Source: Granulicella sp. (lineage in GTDB: Bacteria; Acidobacteriota; Terriglobia; Terriglobales; Acidobacteriaceae). Taken from it: a stretch of DNA of 9,875 nt. Location of the stretch: contig PKWK01000314.1 in the NCBI GenBank assembly GCA_003133205.1, positions 241 through 10,115 of the forward strand, written 5' to 3'. Below the pieces are notes generated by a model. That model was given only the letters and a program-made list of their open reading frames with translations. It had not been told where the DNA came from and searched no databases. Positions 9,374-9,875 of this stretch are shown one piece after another. Positions within the stretch are counted from its first letter, which is position 1. Every line of letters starts with the position of its first letter. The position numbers and the translations under genes were made by a program.

Positions 9374-9875
9374 ATGGCCACAGCAGCACCCGTCAAACCT
9401 GCCTTCAAACCCTTCATCCCCGCCACCGAATCGCGGCCAGAGTTGACCATTCGGGCGCTGTTGCTGGGCGCCTTCTTCGGCGTGGTCTTTGGCGCAGTCA
9501 CCGTCTACGTTGGCGTAAAGGCAGGCTTGACCGTCGCCGCAAGCATCCCGATCTCCGTGCTGTCGATCTCGATCCTCCGCGCATTCGGCCGCGCCAGCAT
9601 CCTCGAGAACAACATCGTGCAGACTACGGGCAACGCTGGCCAATCCATCGCCTCGGGAGTCATCTTCACCCTGCCCGCTCTCATCTTCCTCGGCTTCGAT
9701 CTTGAGGCATCGCGCATTTTCGCGCTGGCACTCTTCGGTGGCTGGCTCGGCGTGCTGTTCATGATCCCGCTGCGCCGCCAACTCATCGTTGAGGAACACG
9801 GAGCGCTCATCTACCCTGAAGGCACGGCCTGCGCGGATGTCCTGATTGCGGGTGAGCGTGGCGGCAGCTTCGCGT
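9374..9875 (+). CDS. OPT-family oligopeptide transporter, N-terminal part (runs off the window)
   Basis: Starting at the ATG of 9374, with GGAG (9360-9363) ten bases upstream, 167 codons are open to the window edge. The sequence begins [20 protein letters not shown] and continues with membrane segments at about 27-47, 55-70, 92-107 and 115-133. The block [20 protein letters not shown] (79-98) and [17 protein letters not shown] (145-161) are characteristic of bacterial OPT (oligopeptide transporter) proteins, which import peptides or metal chelates across the inner membrane. Full-length members have about 600-700 residues, so roughly three quarters is missing. The gene is divergent from comF with a 155-base gap. 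The substrate cannot be told from this part. Confidence 0.92.
   Translation, partial: MATAAPVKPAFKPFIPATESRPELTIRALLLGAFFGVVFGAVTVYVGVKAGLTVAASIPISVLSISILRAFGRASILENNIVQTTGNAGQSIASGVIFTLPALIFLGFDLEASRIFALALFGGWLGVLFMIPLRRQLIVEEHGALIYPEGTACADVLIAGERGGSFA

Overview
The window looks like a chromosomal stretch from an acidobacterium of the Terriglobia type (Granulicella/Edaphobacter/Terriglobus-like). This rests on high GC, several short interspersed palindromic elements beginning GTCATTC, a secreted LolA/RseB-like protein of a family I associate with Acidobacteriota, and a PEP-CTERM protein. It is inference from recognised families, not from a search. No rRNA, tRNA, CRISPR array, transposase or prophage gene was seen, so this is mostly ordinary housekeeping and accessory DNA. 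The main interest lies in small repeats and regulatory sequences.

Layout. Positions 1-1511 hold three minus-strand genes, probably one transcript: a DUF429-like RNase H-fold protein (1511-573), an ICMT/PEMT-type membrane methyltransferase (556-143), and the first 32 codons of alanyl-tRNA synthetase (98-1, running off the edge). Positions 1614-2526 hold a promoter region with a good sigma-54 -24/-12 match and a secreted PEP-CTERM protein on the plus strand, followed by a strong hairpin. A 63-residue membrane protein (2661-2852) runs tail to tail into recX (3406-2849, minus), and the two stop codons overlap in the tetranucleotide CTAG. recX lies downstream of a large secreted S9-family serine peptidase (6132-3544, minus). 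That peptidase gene has taken up at least four repeat-like elements in frame and carries a patch of foreign-looking codon use.

The 467-base gap 6133-6599 separates the peptidase from the divergent LolA/RseB-like gene (6600-7466, plus). The gap holds a degenerate repeat and a cluster of three GGTATATACC-type palindromes that look like an operator array or a structured leader. Next come an HNH endonuclease (8159-7497) and a ComF-type phosphoribosyltransferase (9218-8235), both minus and probably co-transcribed. The window closes with the start of an OPT-family oligopeptide transporter (9374 onward, plus), divergent from comF.

Themes. (1) Repeat elements read in frame as peptide linkers in a secreted peptidase. 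(2) A candidate RpoN promoter for a PEP-CTERM protein, which fits known PEP-CTERM regulation by PrsK/PrsR. (3) A palindromic operator-like array of unknown regulator. (4) A 15-bp tandem repeat adding acidic VDVEE units to the C-terminus of RecX. No complete new multi-gene system was identified.
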